Part shown: positions 7,849 to 16,752 of the stretch, in pieces | Position numbering within the stretch: the first letter of the stretch is position 1 | Layout: each line of letters starts with the position of its first letter | Assembly: GCA_031292525.1 (NCBI GenBank) | Contig: JARLGY010000023.1 | Span: 62,001-126,000, forward strand | DNA length: 64,000 nucleotides | From: Flavipsychrobacter sp. | Lineage (GTDB): Bacteria; Bacteroidota; Bacteroidia; Chitinophagales; Chitinophagaceae | Reading direction: 5' to 3' | Notes under the pieces: generated by a model | The model's database searches: none | What the model was told of the DNA's origin: nothing | The model's input: the letters and a program-made list of their open reading frames with translations, nothing else | Program-made: the position numbers and the translations under genes

Positions 7849-8811
7849 ATGCAAGAAGAATTGTTGCTGAAAGAAAATAAAGACCGCTTTGTTATTTTGC
7901 CCATCAACTACCCTAAAGTGTGGGAGATGTACAAGAAGCATGAGGCCAGCTTCTGGACAGCAGAAGAGATAGACCTGGGCGGGGATATAAAAGACTGGAA
8001 TAACCTGAACGATGGTGAACGTCACTTCATATCGCATGTATTGGCATTCTTTGCGGCAAGTGATGGCATAGTGAACGAGAACCTGGCCGTAAACTTCATG
8101 AGCGAAGTGCAGCTGCCAGAAGCCCGTTGTTTTTATGGGTTCCAGATCATGATGGAAAACATCCATTCGGAAACATATGCACTGCTGATAGATACTTACA
8201 TAAAAGACGCACAGGTAAAACACAAACTGTTTCATGCTATAGATACGGTGCCTGCTGTAAAGAAGAAGGCTGACTGGGCACTCCGCTTTATAAAGAACGG
8301 TTCGTTTGCAGAACGCCTGGTGGCATTTGCTGCTGTGGAAGGTATATTCTTTAGCGGTAGTTTCTGTTCTATATTTTGGCTAAAAAAACGCGGCCTGATG
8401 CCGGGGCTTACATTTAGTAATGAGCTCATCAGTCGCGACGAAGGTTTGCATTGCGAGTTTGCATGCCTCTTGTACAGCATGCTCAGTAACAAACTGACCC
8501 AGGAGCACGTGCATAACATTATTGCTGATGCTGTTGCCATAGAAAAAGAGTTTATTACAGAAGCCCTGCCGGTGAACCTGATAGGAATGAATGCCAAGTT
8601 GATGCAGCAATATATAGAGTTTGTTGCCGACAGATGGCTGGATGAATTGGGTTATACCAAGATGTTCAACGCTACAAATCCATTTGACTTTATGGAGATG
8701 ATATCGCTGCAAGGCAAGACCAACTTCTTTGAGAAAAGAGTAGGTGACTACCAGAAAGCGGGCGTGCTAAATAAAGACGGACAAAACTTTTCACTGGAAG
8801 AAGATTTCTAG
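7849..8811 (+). CDS. nrdB: Class Ia ribonucleotide reductase, beta (radical) subunit
   Basis: The 320-residue protein carries the di-iron and radical-site signatures of class Ia R2: Asp72 in [31 protein letters not shown] with ligands Glu103 and His106, and the radical Tyr110 four residues after the His. A second ligand helix lies at [11 protein letters not shown]. The sequence is closer to eukaryote-type R2 than to E. coli NrdB. The start is the ATG at 7849; a TTG one codon upstream is in frame but less likely. With NrdA it reduces ribonucleoside diphosphates. The transcript carries a cobalamin riboswitch. Confidence 0.96.
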   Translation: MQEELLLKENKDRFVILPINYPKVWEMYKKHEASFWTAEEIDLGGDIKDWNNLNDGERHFISHVLAFFAASDGIVNENLAVNFMSEVQLPEARCFYGFQIMMENIHSETYALLIDTYIKDAQVKHKLFHAIDTVPAVKKKADWALRFIKNGSFAERLVAFAAVEGIFFSGSFCSIFWLKKRGLMPGLTFSNELISRDEGLHCEFACLLYSMLSNKLTQEHVHNIIADAVAIEKEFITEALPVNLIGMNAKLMQQYIEFVADRWLDELGYTKMFNATNPFDFMEMISLQGKTNFFEKRVGDYQKAGVLNKDGQNFSLEEDF

Positions 8812-8854
8812 AAACACTACTTCAATACTACTACCTCATTAAAATATTTATACA

Positions 8855-11248
8855 ATGCACGTAATTAAGAGAAACGGGAGAAAAGAGAGCATCAAGTTTG
8901 ATAAGATAACTTCGCGCATAGAAAAGCTATCGTATAGCCTGAGCCCGATGGTGAACGCCATAGATGTGGCAAAGAAAGTGATAGAAGGTATATACGATGG
9001 CGTATCTACTACTGAGCTGGATAACCTGGCAGCAGAAACAGCAGCTGCACTTACCACGCGCCACCCTGATTATGCGTTGCTGGCCAGCCGTATAGCTGTA
9101 AGCAACCTGCATAAAAATACCGTTAAGTCTTTTTCTGAGACAATGCGCCGCCTGCACCAGTATATAGATAGTGCATCGGGCAGGCATACACCTATGATAG
9201 CTGATGATATCATGGAGATAGTGGAGGCAAACGCTGAATTGCTGGACAGTTCTCTTATTTACGACCGTGATTTTGGCTTTGAATACTTTGGCTTTAAAAC
9301 GCTGGAAAAATCTTACCTGCTGCGTATAGAAGGCAAGGTGGTAGAGCGCCCGCAGCATATGTATATGCGTGTGGCCATAGGCATACATAAAGAAGATATA
9401 GAAAGCGCCATAAAGACCTACAACCTGATGAGCGAGCGCTGGTTTACACATGCAACGCCAACATTGTTTAATGCAGGTACGCCTAAACCACAAATGTCAT
9501 CATGCTTCCTGCTTACTATGAAGGACGACAGTATTGATGGTATATATGATACACTTAAACAGACTGCGAAAATATCGCAGAGTGCGGGTGGTATAGGCCT
9601 GGCTATACATAATGTAAGAGCTACCGGCAGCTACATAGGTGGCACCAACGGCACCAGCAATGGCCTCGTACCTATGCTGCGTGTATTTAACGATACTGCA
9701 CGCTATGTGGACCAGGGTGGTGGAAAAAGAAAAGGTGCATTTGCCATATACCTGGAGCCATGGCATGCTGATGTATTTGACTTCCTGGACCTGAGGAAAA
9801 ACCATGGTAAGGAAGAGAACAGGGCAAGAGATCTTTTCTATGCTTTGTGGATATGCGACCTGTTTATGAAGCGCGTGGAAGCAGACGAAAACTGGAGCTT
9901 ATTCTGCCCTAACGAAGCTCCTGGCCTGCAGGATTGTCACAGCGAAGAATTTGAAAAATTATATACCCGGTACGAAGCAGAAGGAAGAGCAAGGAAGACC
10001 ATCAAAGCACAGGAGCTTTGGTTTGCTATACTGGAATCGCAGATAGAAACAGGTACCCCTTATATGCTGTACAAAGATGCTGCAAATGCAAAGAGCAACC
10101 AGCAGAACCTGGGTACTATAAAGAGCAGCAACCTGTGTACCGAGATCATGGAGTATACCAGCGCTGAAGAGGTTGCTGTATGTAATCTTGCCTCACTTGC
10201 ATTGCCACGCTTTGTTACCGATGGCAAGTTCGATTTCAATGCACTATACGATGTAACCTACCACGTAACCAAGAACCTGAACAGGATCATAGACAACAAC
10301 TACTACCCTATTGAAGAGGCACGCACATCCAACCTGCGTCACCGCCCTATAGGTATTGGGGTGCAGGGATTGGCCGATGTGTTCATCCTGTTAAGATTGC
10401 CGTTTGAAAGTGATATGGCGAAGTTGCTCAATAAGAACATCTTTGAAACCATCTACTTCGCGTCAATGACTGCAAGTAAAGATATTGCGAAGGTTGAGGG
10501 AACTTATGAAACCTTTGCAGGCTCTCCTTTATCAAAAGGTTTATTCCAGTTCGACTTGTGGAATGTGCAGCCTACAGACCGCCACGACTGGGCAACGTTG
10601 AAGGCTGAAGTTATGGAGCACGGTGTGCGCAACTCATTGCTGGTAGCGCCTATGCCTACCGCTTCTACTTCGCAGATATTTGGCAACAACGAGTGCTTTG
10701 AACCATATACATCCAACATTTATACAAGGCGCGTGTTGAGCGGTGAATTTGTGATCGTAAACAAGCACCTGCTGAAGGACCTGATACAATTGGGCTTGTG
10801 GAACAACACCATGAAGAACAAGATCATCGCAAACAATGGTTCTATACAGAACATTGAAGAGATCCCTGCTGATGTGAAGGAATTATACAAGACAGTTTGG
10901 GAAATAAAACAACGTAACCTGATAGACATGGCGGCCGACCGTGGTGCGTTCATCTGCCAGTCACAATCGCTGAACCTGTTTGTAGATAACCCTACTAACG
11001 CAAAACTTACCTCTATGCACTTCTACGCATGGAAAAAAGGACTGAAGACCGGCATGTATTACCTACGCACACAAGCCGCAACACAAGCAGTACAGTTCAC
11101 TATTGAGAAACAAGGCAGCAATGATATTGAGCCTGTGATACCAATACATGACAACAAAGAAACAGCAGGTGATGCTGATGATATAACTATTGAATTCAGT
11201 GCACCATCGTGCACCATGGAAGAAGGTTGTGTAACCTGCAGTTCTTAA
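8855..11248 (+). CDS. nrdA: Class Ia ribonucleotide reductase, alpha (catalytic) subunit
   Basis: The 797-residue protein has an N-terminal ATP-cone (residues 1-90, beginning [18 protein letters not shown]), so dATP feedback is expected. The catalytic barrel shows Cys217 (MSSCFLL), the triad Asn426-x-Cys428-x-Glu430 (SSNLCTEI), the second redox cysteine Cys443 (VCNLASL) and the [19 protein letters not shown] substrate loop. The C-terminal tail ends in CVTCSS, the CxxC that relays electrons from thioredoxin or glutaredoxin. The gene follows nrdB by 43 bases and ends in two tandem hairpins. Confidence 0.97.
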   Translation: MHVIKRNGRKESIKFDKITSRIEKLSYSLSPMVNAIDVAKKVIEGIYDGVSTTELDNLAAETAAALTTRHPDYALLASRIAVSNLHKNTVKSFSETMRRLHQYIDSASGRHTPMIADDIMEIVEANAELLDSSLIYDRDFGFEYFGFKTLEKSYLLRIEGKVVERPQHMYMRVAIGIHKEDIESAIKTYNLMSERWFTHATPTLFNAGTPKPQMSSCFLLTMKDDSIDGIYDTLKQTAKISQSAGGIGLAIHNVRATGSYIGGTNGTSNGLVPMLRVFNDTARYVDQGGGKRKGAFAIYLEPWHADVFDFLDLRKNHGKEENRARDLFYALWICDLFMKRVEADENWSLFCPNEAPGLQDCHSEEFEKLYTRYEAEGRARKTIKAQELWFAILESQIETGTPYMLYKDAANAKSNQQNLGTIKSSNLCTEIMEYTSAEEVAVCNLASLALPRFVTDGKFDFNALYDVTYHVTKNLNRIIDNNYYPIEEARTSNLRHRPIGIGVQGLADVFILLRLPFESDMAKLLNKNIFETIYFASMTASKDIAKVEGTYETFAGSPLSKGLFQFDLWNVQPTDRHDWATLKAEVMEHGVRNSLLVAPMPTASTSQIFGNNECFEPYTSNIYTRRVLSGEFVIVNKHLLKDLIQLGLWNNTMKNKIIANNGSIQNIEEIPADVKELYKTVWEIKQRNLIDMAADRGAFICQSQSLNLFVDNPTNAKLTSMHFYAWKKGLKTGMYYLRTQAATQAVQFTIEKQGSNDIEPVIPIHDNKETAGDADDITIEFSAPSCTMEEGCVTCSS

Positions 11249-11251
11249 ACT

Positions 11252-11280
11252 GCCTGGTTATAATTACCAGATAACCAGGC
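11252..11280 (+). terminator. Hairpin 1 downstream of nrdA
   Basis: GCCTGGTTAT (11252-11261) pairs perfectly with ATAACCAGGC (11271-11280). Only a short TTATAA follows, so it may be a terminator or an mRNA-stabilising hairpin. Confidence 0.65.
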
Positions 11281-11285
11281 TTATA

Positions 11286-11333
11286 ATCCGATAGCAATGA
11301 CCAGAAGAAAGGAACTGAGCATTGCTATCGGAT
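11286..11333 (+). repeat. Hairpin 2 downstream of nrdA, 14-bp perfect stem
   Basis: ATCCGATAGCAATG (11286-11299) is the exact reverse complement of CATTGCTATCGGAT (11320-11333), with a 20-base loop. It follows hairpin 1 by five bases. No T-tract longer than three follows it. Confidence 0.65.
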
Positions 11334-11373
11334 TTCACAATATTTACTTTAAGTTCTTTATATAAGATTTATA

Positions 11374-11536
11374 AAAGGTAAGCAGTACACCACTGCTTTT
11401 AAAAAGGAACCGTGTTAAAATCACGGGCTGTCGCGCAACTGTAAGTAACAAAAAAGTTGTTGTCCACATATCCATTATCTCGCCACTACGGGATGAGAAG
11501 GAGGGCAATAATGTTATAAGCCAGGATACTTGCCTA
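11374..11536 (+). ncRNA. Second cobalamin (AdoCbl) riboswitch
   Basis: Conserved blocks are present in the right order: GGAACCGTG with AAATCACGGGCTG, TCGCGCAACTGTAAG, GCCACT, GATGAGAAGG and the B12 box AGCCAGGATACTTGCC (11519-11534). It differs in detail from the copy at 7.6 kb, so it is not a recent duplication. No B12 transport or synthesis gene follows. The first candidates downstream are a 30-codon ORF, a PAS protein and a cysteine-rich CWC protein. A further 250 bases separate it from the PAS gene. Confidence 0.9.
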
Positions 11537-11562
11537 TTATATTGGACAAATGCTTTCGCGAT

Positions 11563-11655
11563 ATGAAGCAGCAGTCAGGAATAGATGTATCCTTATGGAC
11601 AATCTTATTCTTTTCTACTACAAAAAAATCTCGAAGGCATACCGAAAACAAGTAA
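11563..11655 (+). CDS. Possible 30-residue peptide directly behind the riboswitch
   Basis: An ATG-initiated ORF of 30 codons begins 28 bases after the B12 box, within a small hairpin (TGCTT/AAGCA). The peptide has a hydrophobic core (DVSLWTILFFSTT) and a basic tail (KKSRRHTENK). It could be a leader peptide, a tiny membrane protein or chance. No family is recognised. Confidence 0.3.
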   Translation: MKQQSGIDVSLWTILFFSTTKKSRRHTENK

Positions 11656-11786
11656 GGAACATTAAAAACGTCTTTTTTGATGTTTAACTAACGTTTTATG
11701 CGTATGCTTAAAAATAACCTAGACTACCCAGGTATTGGACCACAAAACCGTGTATGTAATACTGTACGGTTTCAATATAGTAACAA

Positions 11787-12257
11787 ATGAGTGGGCCGCT
11801 AAGAAGTTGGGATATATTTATAGATCTGCATTGGCGCAATATTGCCAACGCTAAGGATTTAACATTGATCAAGACCATCACCAAAAAATATGGATGGAAA
11901 ACCAAACTGGATTTTCAGGGAAGGCTGGTAAAGGAAAAAAAGGTTATCATTATAACCGACATTGCTCAAAACATAGTGTTTGCCAGTAATAACGTTCATT
12001 CCATGACAGGGTATTTCCCGGATGAAATAACAAGTAATACTCCACGTATGTTTCAAGGGAAAGAAACAAGTCTCCATGCCAAAATGGCTATTAAAAATGC
12101 GATAGAACAATTGTCTCCCTTTTGTACATCGCTTATAAATTATAGAAAAGATGGCAGTACATATAACTGTGAAATAGAAGGCATACCAATAAAGAACAAG
12201 GCAAATCAATACACCCATTTTGTAGCTTTTGAAAAACAGATATATGGCATGTCATGA
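11787..12257 (+). CDS. PAS-domain protein
   Basis: The 156-residue protein has one PAS domain at about residues 50-150 (VIITDIAQNIVFASNNVHSMTGY, then TPRMFQGKETS, then the beta-sheet strand YNCEIEGIPIKN). The TPRMFQG stretch lies where LOV domains have the flavin-binding NCRFLQ, but the photoactive Cys is absent, so it is not a LOV photosensor. No output domain is attached. It may sense a small ligand or a partner protein. It overlaps the following CWC gene by 14 bases and lies downstream of a cobalamin riboswitch. Confidence 0.75.
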   Translation: MSGPLRSWDIFIDLHWRNIANAKDLTLIKTITKKYGWKTKLDFQGRLVKEKKVIIITDIAQNIVFASNNVHSMTGYFPDEITSNTPRMFQGKETSLHAKMAIKNAIEQLSPFCTSLINYRKDGSTYNCEIEGIPIKNKANQYTHFVAFEKQIYGMS

Positions 12258-12480
12258 GACAAAACATTGCCCAAAATGCGATAAGGCTTTTGAATGTAAA
12301 CCCGGCAATATCACGCAATGCCAGTGCTTTGGTTTAACATTAACAGAGCCTGAGAAGGAGTATATGCAGGATACATACAAAGATTGCTTGTGCAGCGGTT
12401 GTCTAAGCACCATAAAATATGAAATGAAATACAGTAAGATCAAAAATAAAATGCTAAACATTTTATCAATTTTTAAATAA
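12244..12480 (+). CDS. Cysteine-rich CWC-family small protein
   Basis: Starting at the ATG at 12244, the 78-residue protein contains CPKCDKAFECK, QCQCFGL and DCLCSGCL, the cysteine pattern of the cysteine-rich CWC family. About nine cysteines could bind one or more metal ions. The function of the family is unknown; I recall members near cobalamin genes in Bacteroidota, which would fit the riboswitch upstream, but this was not checked. The first 14 bases overlap the end of the PAS gene, and the thioesterase starts one base after its stop. Confidence 0.78.
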   Translation: MACHETKHCPKCDKAFECKPGNITQCQCFGLTLTEPEKEYMQDTYKDCLCSGCLSTIKYEMKYSKIKNKMLNILSIFK

Positions 12481-12481
12481 A

Positions 12482-12871
12482 ATGACAACAGAAGATCGAA
12501 TAAAGAATTCAGAAACACGGATATTCAAAGCAGTATTCCCAAATACTACCAATCATTACGATACGCTTTTTGGTGGCACCGCTATGCACTTAATGGACGA
12601 GGTTGCTTTTATTGCAGCTACACGTTTCTCAAGAAAAAGAATGGTTACTGTATCGTCTGACAAGATCGATTTTACACATCCTATTCCTGCGGGCACCATC
12701 ATTGAGTTGATTGGCAAGGTAGTGCATGTGGGGAATACAAGTTTAAAGGTGCTGGTGGAAATATTTATAGAGGAGATGTATTCTTTTGAACGAAAAAAGG
12801 CAATTACTGGCACTTTTACCTTTGTTGCTATAGACGCATCGAAATCCCCAATAAAAATTATAGAAGACTAA
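12482..12871 (+). CDS. Acyl-CoA thioesterase, hotdog fold (YciA-like)
   Basis: The 129-residue protein carries the hotdog-thioesterase signature FPNTTNHYDTLFGGTAMHLMDEVAFIAATR, with the catalytic Asp in MDE, and the following strands VTVSSDKIDFTHPIPAGTIIE. The length and motif fit the YciA/acyl-CoA hydrolase family, which releases free fatty acid from acyl-CoA in the cytoplasm. It follows the CWC gene almost without a gap and ends at a strong bidirectional hairpin. Confidence 0.88.
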   Translation: MTTEDRIKNSETRIFKAVFPNTTNHYDTLFGGTAMHLMDEVAFIAATRFSRKRMVTVSSDKIDFTHPIPAGTIIELIGKVVHVGNTSLKVLVEIFIEEMYSFERKKAITGTFTFVAIDASKSPIKIIED

Positions 12872-12879
12872 TCGAAAAC

Positions 12880-12922
12880 AAAGAAGAGTAAGGGCTAAAG
12901 ATTTTAACCCTTACTCTTCTTT
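12880..12922. terminator. Bidirectional terminator, 15-bp perfect stem
   Basis: AAAGAAGAGTAAGGG (12880-12894) is the exact reverse complement of CCCTTACTCTTCTTT (12908-12922), with a 13-base loop. It lies between convergent genes and includes the last bases and stop codon of the minus-strand DUF1801 gene. Confidence 0.82.
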
Positions 12923-13300
12923 AGTGGAATCTTTTGCCGTAACATTTGGTACTTTACTATTTTCTTAATCAGGGCTAGCGGCATGGCTTGGTGGTAAGGG
13001 AACTGGATAGACCCACGCCCGGTTTTGTAAGCCGAAAGTTCTTTTTCAAAACCCTCTACACCGGCCGGTGTAGGAAAAAAGCCTAAGTGCTTTTTAAAGC
13101 CACCGAAATAGACCCTGTTACCGTTTGATATAAAGGTGGGCATGCCGTAGCAGATCGATTCTCTTAGCTTCTGGTGTGGCCTCTTTTACTGCAATACGTA
13201 CCTGCTCCAGGATCGTGCGAATACCTGCCGGGCAGCTTGCAATGTACTCGTCAATATTTGTAGCTTGCGGTGTTTTCAAAAGCTCAATTATTGGTGACAC
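12904..13300 (-). pseudogene. DUF1801 (YdhG-like) protein, disrupted by a one-base frameshift
   Basis: Two minus-strand frames together make one DUF1801 protein of about 130 residues. The first (from 13300) begins with TNIDEYIASCPAGIRTILEQ and reaches PEAK; the second continues ESICYGMPTFISNGNRVYFG and runs to 12904. At 13160-13166 the sequence has one base too many for the frames to join (removing one restores EAKESICYGMP). The rest of both halves is intact, so this is a recent frameshift or a sequencing error. The DUF1801 fold is a small alpha/beta domain of unknown role. Confidence 0.8.
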
Positions 13301-13377
13301 TTATCTTAGTTACGTTGATGAAATTACCTATTTCCCCAGCTAAATATTCCTTTAACTTTTAAGTTAATGCCTCTAAT

Positions 13378-14919
13378 TTACTTCATTATGCGTGGATATA
13401 GATGAAGGTATATTTCACCACTCACGGGATGACCGCCATACAAATTATTTAATTTTTCAGCTTCTTTATATACGGATAATTGCGCACCACCAGCTACTAT
13501 GATGGGCCCTATAGAAAACAGATCATACCCTGCTCCTATTGTTATTACATTTATAGGGATCATGGTTCCGTTAGCGCCATAAACAACAGGATCAAGCGAA
13601 AGTTCCTCAACCGATTTCTGCACCCATTCGTACCTGGTATATAACGCCAGCTTATTCAGTTTTAATGTCCCCTCTAACAATGCCGCGTTGGAAACATCCT
13701 GGCCCGTAACCTGGTTTTGGCCCCAAAGGGCTGTTGCTGCGATATAGTTTGCAGCGGTGAAGGGATGGACATAGGTGGCAGAAACAGTAGTGCGATATAC
13801 ATTTTCATCTGGTTGAAGTTGTTCCGGGCTTTTAATGAAACCGGTAGATGCCTGGAATGCCCAGTTGCTATTGGGATTGAAGGACAGACGTGCACTTCTT
13901 GAATCAAAAAGTGGACGGTCAAAGTTATACCTGTTCTCATCGGGCTCCCTACCCGTAAACGAAGAACCTTCAATTTTAAATTTCCCATACCGAGCACCAA
14001 TAGTAGCCACGCCAAATGCGATATGAGTTGCATCTTCCCAGTGATGACCGATAGGAGCATCGGGCATAAACATACCTGATGGACGGTGCATGAAGGTGAC
14101 AGGGCCTAAGGCGGGTTCACCAGGGTAACCTGCATATACAAACACATCAGTTTTCTTATTAAATGCATATGCATAGCTCACTGAAAGTTCAGAGAATAGA
14201 TCGTGCGGGTGTTGCCTGTCAACTAAAGGTTTCCCTTTCCACGATTCACCGGTTTGAAACAACAGTGGATAACCATTACCACCTGTGATAAAAGCATCGG
14301 TAGATAACATAACACTGAAATGGAATAACCCTTTACTTCCCACTTTTCTTTGCCCCATGGCCATCAACATATCGGGTGCGTCAAAAAGCTGTCCGCCACG
14401 CTTGCCACTATTGGAGAAATCCTGCTTGTTATATCTTGGAAAAATATCACCATGAAACATAAACATCCACTTTCCAGAATGCATCATAACGCCGTACATA
14501 GGACTGGCATCAGGTACCCACGCTGTACCGGAGCCAGTCCTTGCCATAGGAAGATTAAGCGAATACGCGCTGCTCATACCCTCCATTATCATTGGCTTAG
14601 TTGTTGAACTGCTTATATCCATACCGCCCATCTCGCTTTTCATACCCTCCCCTTGTTTTGACGACACTGTATCTGCTATTGATTTGGGAGCTATTTTCTC
14701 TTCGTTTTTTTGATGTGAGTCGCCCATATCCATGCCTCCCATATCGTCCTTCATCGCATTCTTTTGTTTTGCGGATGTGGTATCCGCAACTGGTTTGGGA
14801 GATGCCTTCTTTACTGCTTTTTTATGCGAACTGCTCATATCCATCGACCCCATATCATGCTGAGCAGATGCATGCAGGGTAACCAGCACCAAGGTCATTA
14901 TTATTATGGCTCTTTTCAT
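13378..14919 (-). CDS. Outer-membrane protein with Met-rich repeats, copper cluster
   Basis: The Met at 14919 gives a proper signal peptide (MKRAIIIMTLVLVTLHASAQ); the open frame upstream to 14958 is not needed. Residues 21 to about 105 contain three copies of a roughly 37-residue repeat with MGSMDM/MGGMDM/MGGMDI cores and Lys/Ser-rich linkers. Met-x-x-Met and Asp/His of this kind are typical soft-metal sites. The remaining 400 residues look like an outer-membrane beta-barrel with alternating strands and an aromatic final strand (SGEIYLHLYPRIMK). It is the last gene of the copper cluster. CopB-like copper binding is an inference. Confidence 0.72.
   Translation of the reverse strand: MKRAIIIMTLVLVTLHASAQHDMGSMDMSSSHKKAVKKASPKPVADTTSAKQKNAMKDDMGGMDMGDSHQKNEEKIAPKSIADTVSSKQGEGMKSEMGGMDISSSTTKPMIMEGMSSAYSLNLPMARTGSGTAWVPDASPMYGVMMHSGKWMFMFHGDIFPRYNKQDFSNSGKRGGQLFDAPDMLMAMGQRKVGSKGLFHFSVMLSTDAFITGGNGYPLLFQTGESWKGKPLVDRQHPHDLFSELSVSYAYAFNKKTDVFVYAGYPGEPALGPVTFMHRPSGMFMPDAPIGHHWEDATHIAFGVATIGARYGKFKIEGSSFTGREPDENRYNFDRPLFDSRSARLSFNPNSNWAFQASTGFIKSPEQLQPDENVYRTTVSATYVHPFTAANYIAATALWGQNQVTGQDVSNAALLEGTLKLNKLALYTRYEWVQKSVEELSLDPVVYGANGTMIPINVITIGAGYDLFSIGPIIVAGGAQLSVYKEAEKLNNLYGGHPVSGEIYLHLYPRIMK
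14605..14859 (-). repeat. Three tandem repeats encoding Met-rich metal-binding-like units
   Basis: Units of about 111 bases encode residues 21-57, 58-94 and a truncated third copy of the outer-membrane protein. The DNA copies are visibly similar (CCCATATC and CATGCCTCCCATATC blocks), which points to expansion by duplication. Confidence 0.75.
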
Positions 14920-14929
14920 GGAATCTTTT

Positions 14930-15742
14930 TTATAACGCATTGAAAAATAAATACTCAAGTCTTACCGTAAATCCATTGGGTGCATATCGCTGCATAGTGC
15001 TGTACACTTCTCTTCTATAACCTATATCCAAACGGGCCTGACTGTTAAATATGAATTGTATAGCCGGCGCTATATCGAGAAAACTCTTTCCATTCTCTAA
15101 CAAGCTCTGTCCCAGGCACTCTACCATAAAATTTAAGTTAGTTTGTTTAAACCCAGTATATTTTTTAGGTAATAACAGTTGCCCTCCAGACAAGGTGTAA
15201 TTGATAGCTTTATCAGAAAACTTTGCAGGAAATTCATGCCGTTGCAAATTATCGAAAGCCTGTTCGTAATAAACCATAGATGACAAAGCCGTTTTATGCA
15301 TTAGCTGAGTACCTATAATACCACCCTGTAACCCTGTATTCATCCCAAATGTTTGAAGCTCTTCTTGATTTACAGGCGAGTTATTTGTTGTGCCCCTTAC
15401 AAATGTTGCCATTCTAAAATGATGGTAAACCTGGTCATTGCTATAGAAACGATACTTGGCATACAGACCTACCCCTTCAGGTTTAAAACTTCCAGAGCCA
15501 TCACCTAAAAAGCCTTCAATATGTAACATCAGCCTCTTATTCACACCCCACATCACCTCCGGCACAAATTGGTAACTAAAATTACTGCTGCCAGATGGTT
15601 GCATAAACCAGTTATTCAGCCGTACCCCTATAGATTTGGCTGGCATGTTACTTGCAGGCTCAGTAAAGACAAATAACTCTTGGGCATACATTGCAGCTGG
15701 CAGCATCAATAGTAAGGCAATAGCTGTTATAGTCTGTTTCAT
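14930..15742 (-). CDS. Putative outer-membrane beta-barrel protein of the copper cluster
   Basis: The 270-residue product has a signal peptide (MKQTITAIALLLMLPAAMYAQ) followed by many short amphipathic strands and an aromatic C-terminal strand (VRLEYLFFNAL), the usual end of an outer-membrane barrel. No family is recognised with certainty. It starts two bases after the stop of the HMA protein upstream and ends 10 bases before the next start. Its cotranscription with copper genes suggests a role in metal passage or binding at the outer membrane. Confidence 0.68.
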   Translation of the reverse strand: MKQTITAIALLLMLPAAMYAQELFVFTEPASNMPAKSIGVRLNNWFMQPSGSSNFSYQFVPEVMWGVNKRLMLHIEGFLGDGSGSFKPEGVGLYAKYRFYSNDQVYHHFRMATFVRGTTNNSPVNQEELQTFGMNTGLQGGIIGTQLMHKTALSSMVYYEQAFDNLQRHEFPAKFSDKAINYTLSGGQLLLPKKYTGFKQTNLNFMVECLGQSLLENGKSFLDIAPAIQFIFNSQARLDIGYRREVYSTMQRYAPNGFTVRLEYLFFNAL

Positions 15743-15744
15743 GG

Positions 15745-16284
15745 CTATAGTGTTACGTGATATATGCGCCCGCCCGCTGTGCTATTCTTAGCACAACAAG
15801 AGGCCATCATACCGGTCTCGACACACTTCATCTGTGTGTAGTTGCTGTACTTCTTAAAATCTCTGGCAGGCAGGTAGTTCTTATCTACCACGGTTAATGC
15901 TCTGTCTCCATTCAATATTTGGTTACTAACGCCCAAAAAATGAAAATTGCTACCTGCCAATGCAATGTGTGCATCGTTTGCTACAGCGACATGATCAAAA
16001 TTTGCAGTTACCTGCATAGAAGCCACAGAAAATCCGGCATCGGTTACCGCATTCTTAATATCATCTATTACCACAGGTAAATTTTCCTTAAACTTGATAT
16101 TGTACTCCGACTTTTCAATATTAACAGTAACGTCTTTCACTGAAGGCACTTTCAAAAGTGCTTTGTAAATGGCTTTACTGCACATACTACACGTAAGACC
16201 ACTTGCAGTAAGTGATGCAGATTTTATTTGACCTATGCCTGGCACTGACCATAAAAGCATGACTATAAAAAAGATATTTTTCAT
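15745..16284 (-). CDS. Exported HMA-domain protein
   Basis: With the start at 16284 the 179-residue protein begins with a signal peptide (MKNIFFIVMLLWSVPGIGQ). Residues 22-90 form a heavy-metal-associated domain with the metal-binding LTCSMC and the beta-alpha-beta pattern ending in AVTDAGFSV. The C-terminal part contains another Cys group (MKCVETGMMASCC). It probably binds Cu(I) in the periplasm. The frame is open upstream to 16398, but those residues overlap the previous gene and lack a signal sequence. Confidence 0.78.
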   Translation of the reverse strand: MKNIFFIVMLLWSVPGIGQIKSASLTASGLTCSMCSKAIYKALLKVPSVKDVTVNIEKSEYNIKFKENLPVVIDDIKNAVTDAGFSVASMQVTANFDHVAVANDAHIALAGSNFHFLGVSNQILNGDRALTVVDKNYLPARDFKKYSNYTQMKCVETGMMASCCAKNSTAGGRIYHVTL

Positions 16285-16303
16285 TTCTTTGATTTTATTT
16301 GAG

Positions 16304-16645
16304 TTACTTTTTATTTTTTCTATCATATTGACAGCATTCATCCAGTTTATTGTATGCTTTGTCATCACCATTATATTTTTCGGTATCATACCCCACATTT
16401 GCTATCTCTTTTTGAATGCTATCATTCGTAGTCTTTTGTACGTCATAGCTAACCTTCAGAATTTTTGTATCCTGATCCCACATAGCCTTTTCGGCACCAG
16501 CATGTTTAGCGGCTTGCTCTATATGTTTTTTACAGGTACCACAATTACCATACACCCTTATTGTTTCCTCTTTTGTTTGTGCCCATGTTATGTTAGAAGC
16601 GACAAACAATAGGATAGTTGCTGCAAGAAATTTTATGATCTTCAT
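16304..16645 (-). CDS. Small exported HMA-domain protein
   Basis: The 113-residue product has a signal peptide ending WAQ and a heavy-metal-associated domain with YGNCGTCKKHIE. The tail contains an extra Cys pair (LDECCQYD). It is predicted to be a periplasmic metal chaperone. Similar small HMA proteins recur in Bacteroidota copper loci. The next gene starts 19 bases downstream. Confidence 0.8.
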   Translation of the reverse strand: MKIIKFLAATILLFVASNITWAQTKEETIRVYGNCGTCKKHIEQAAKHAGAEKAMWDQDTKILKVSYDVQKTTNDSIQKEIANVGYDTEKYNGDDKAYNKLDECCQYDRKNKK

Positions 16646-16752
16646 TTTATGATTTTTAAGAAATTAATAATTACGGGCATTAAAATTAAAAATGCAATAG
16701 CATGTGACATGAGATGATCATGGCAAATACTACTGCATTAAACACTAACGTA

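Noticed and set aside
8927..9805. Long minus-strand ORFs (188 and 101 codons) inside nrdA
   Set aside because: They lie opposite highly conserved nrdA sequence and have no start context or family resemblance.
11787..12257. LOV photoreceptor
   Set aside because: The TPRMFQG segment aligns with the LOV motif, but the flavin-binding Cys is missing.
16235..16612. 125-codon plus-strand ORF opposite the HMA genes
   Set aside because: It is antisense to two well-supported HMA genes and their signal peptides; its hydrophobic character is a shadow of AT-rich codons.
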